From: Chryseobacterium sp.
Lineage (GTDB): Bacteria; Bacteroidota; Bacteroidia; Flavobacteriales; Weeksellaceae
Direction: 5' to 3'
DNA length: 12,574 nt
Assembly: GCA_017989575.1 (NCBI GenBank)
Contig: JAGNPP010000047.1
Coordinates: forward strand, 1-12,574
Shown: positions 12,455 through 12,574 of the stretch, piece by piece
Position numbering within the stretch: position 1 is the first letter of the stretch
Layout of the letters: each line of letters opens with the position of its first letter
Translations under genes and position numbers: made by a program
Notes under the pieces: generated by a model
What the model saw: only the letters and a program-made list of their open reading frames with translations
What the model was told of the DNA's origin: nothing
The model's database searches: none

Positions 12455-12574
12455 CTACTTGATATTATGCCTAAAACTATTTTTTTGAGATACAGAAGCT
12501 ACCACAAGCCTGTCGAACAGGGATTCTCCAAAGTATCTTCGGTTGAACTTGTAGCAGTACTCATTGAGGTAGCT
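12455..12574 (-). CDS. IS1595-family (ISXO2-like) transposase, C-terminal 39 residues, cut by window edge
   Basis: Reading the minus strand from the right window edge gives SYLNEYCYKFNRRYFGESLF (first 20 residues), then DRLVVASVSQKNSFRHNIK and a TAG stop at 12455-12457. The YLNEY/F-C-YKFNRRYFG...LFDRL block is the conserved C-terminus of ISXO2-like DDE transposases of the IS1595 family, in the form common in Bacteroidota. The catalytic domain lies outside the window. The terminal inverted repeat should lie within a few dozen bases left of 12455 but could not be recognised. The plus-strand open frame over the same bases (12467-12574) is its shadow. Confidence 0.85.
   Translation of the reverse strand, partial: SYLNEYCYKFNRRYFGESLFDRLVVASVSQKNSFRHNIK
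12455..12574 (-). mobile_element. One end of an IS1595-family insertion sequence
   Basis: Inferred from the transposase C-terminus. The left boundary, probably within about 12420-12455, and the target-site duplication cannot be set from this window alone. Confidence 0.7.

Noticed and set aside
12467..12574. Open frame on the plus strand running off the window edge
   Set aside because: Its protein resembles nothing, while the opposite strand gives a clear ISXO2-like transposase C-terminus; the plus frame is a shadow.
1..12574. CRISPR array, tRNA or rRNA genes
   Set aside because: No regularly spaced short repeats and no tRNA- or rRNA-like stretches were found on either strand.

Overview
The window looks like chromosome from a member of the Bacteroidota, class Flavobacteriia, most like Chryseobacterium and relatives (Weeksellaceae). 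The evidence is AT-rich DNA, a protein with a type IX secretion (T9SS) C-terminal sorting domain, repeated TAnnTTTG-type -7 promoter elements, no clear Shine-Dalgarno sites, and a C-terminal transposase fragment of the IS1595/ISXO2 type seen in Bacteroidota. This placement comes from pattern recognition, not from a database search.

Layout, left to right. Positions 1-582 (-) hold the N-terminal half of the AAA+ ATPase RarA. Opposite it runs a two-gene membrane/regulator pair, DUF2975 plus a small XRE repressor (719-1467, +), with a perfect 14-bp inverted repeat at its promoter. The XRE gene overlaps tail-to-tail with a long-chain polyprenyl diphosphate synthase (1464-2441, -). After a hairpin-forming intergenic repeat comes a secreted M23 (LytM-like) peptidase with a T9SS tail (2710-4098, +) and a clear terminator. 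On the minus strand follow a LOG-family Rossmann protein (4201-4782), a secreted propeller-like protein (4833-5711), a very AT-rich two-TM protein (5779-6240) and rlmN (6240-7274). Divergent from rlmN is a 777-residue GAF-domain protein (7471-9804, +). A two-gene AT-rich islet follows it: a SatD-family protein (9904-10533) and a small three-TM protein (10537-10884). Convergent to the islet is an HD phosphohydrolase fused to a Pycsar-effector (DUF5706) membrane domain (10995-12197, -). A second copy of the intergenic repeat and the 3' end of an IS1595-family transposase (12455-12574, -) close the window.

The main discovery is an insertion footprint. The last 41 coding bases region of the GAF-protein gene (9751-9791) is repeated exactly at 10880-10920, just beyond the satD islet. 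The distal copy reads on, in the same frame, to its own stop codon (VETT*), and a terminator hairpin follows at once. The simplest reading is that the islet inserted into the 3' end of the GAF gene, which was rebuilt with a new tail (VESIG*) while the old tail and terminator were pushed 1.1 kb downstream. A second, more decayed case has the same layout: a 20-base exact repeat from the 3' end of the propeller gene (4853-4872) recurs at 4146-4165, beyond the LOG gene and next to a terminator. Two genes or cassettes in one window therefore seem to sit between a gene end and its terminator, flanked by a duplication of the gene end, with no recombinase in sight.

Functionally, the islet is suggestive. 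SatD shows, in order, motifs resembling class III nucleotide cyclases (D9, GDEF at 49-52, a GxxxT-like strand near 89, and a G-rich/R-rich segment at 105-113). It is paired with a small membrane protein, has its own palindromic operator region, and lies next to an HD-Pycsar-effector fusion. A nucleotide-signalling or defence role is a hypothesis only. Several genes have TTG codons inside promoter -7 elements that would mislead automatic start calling; the starts given here correct for that.
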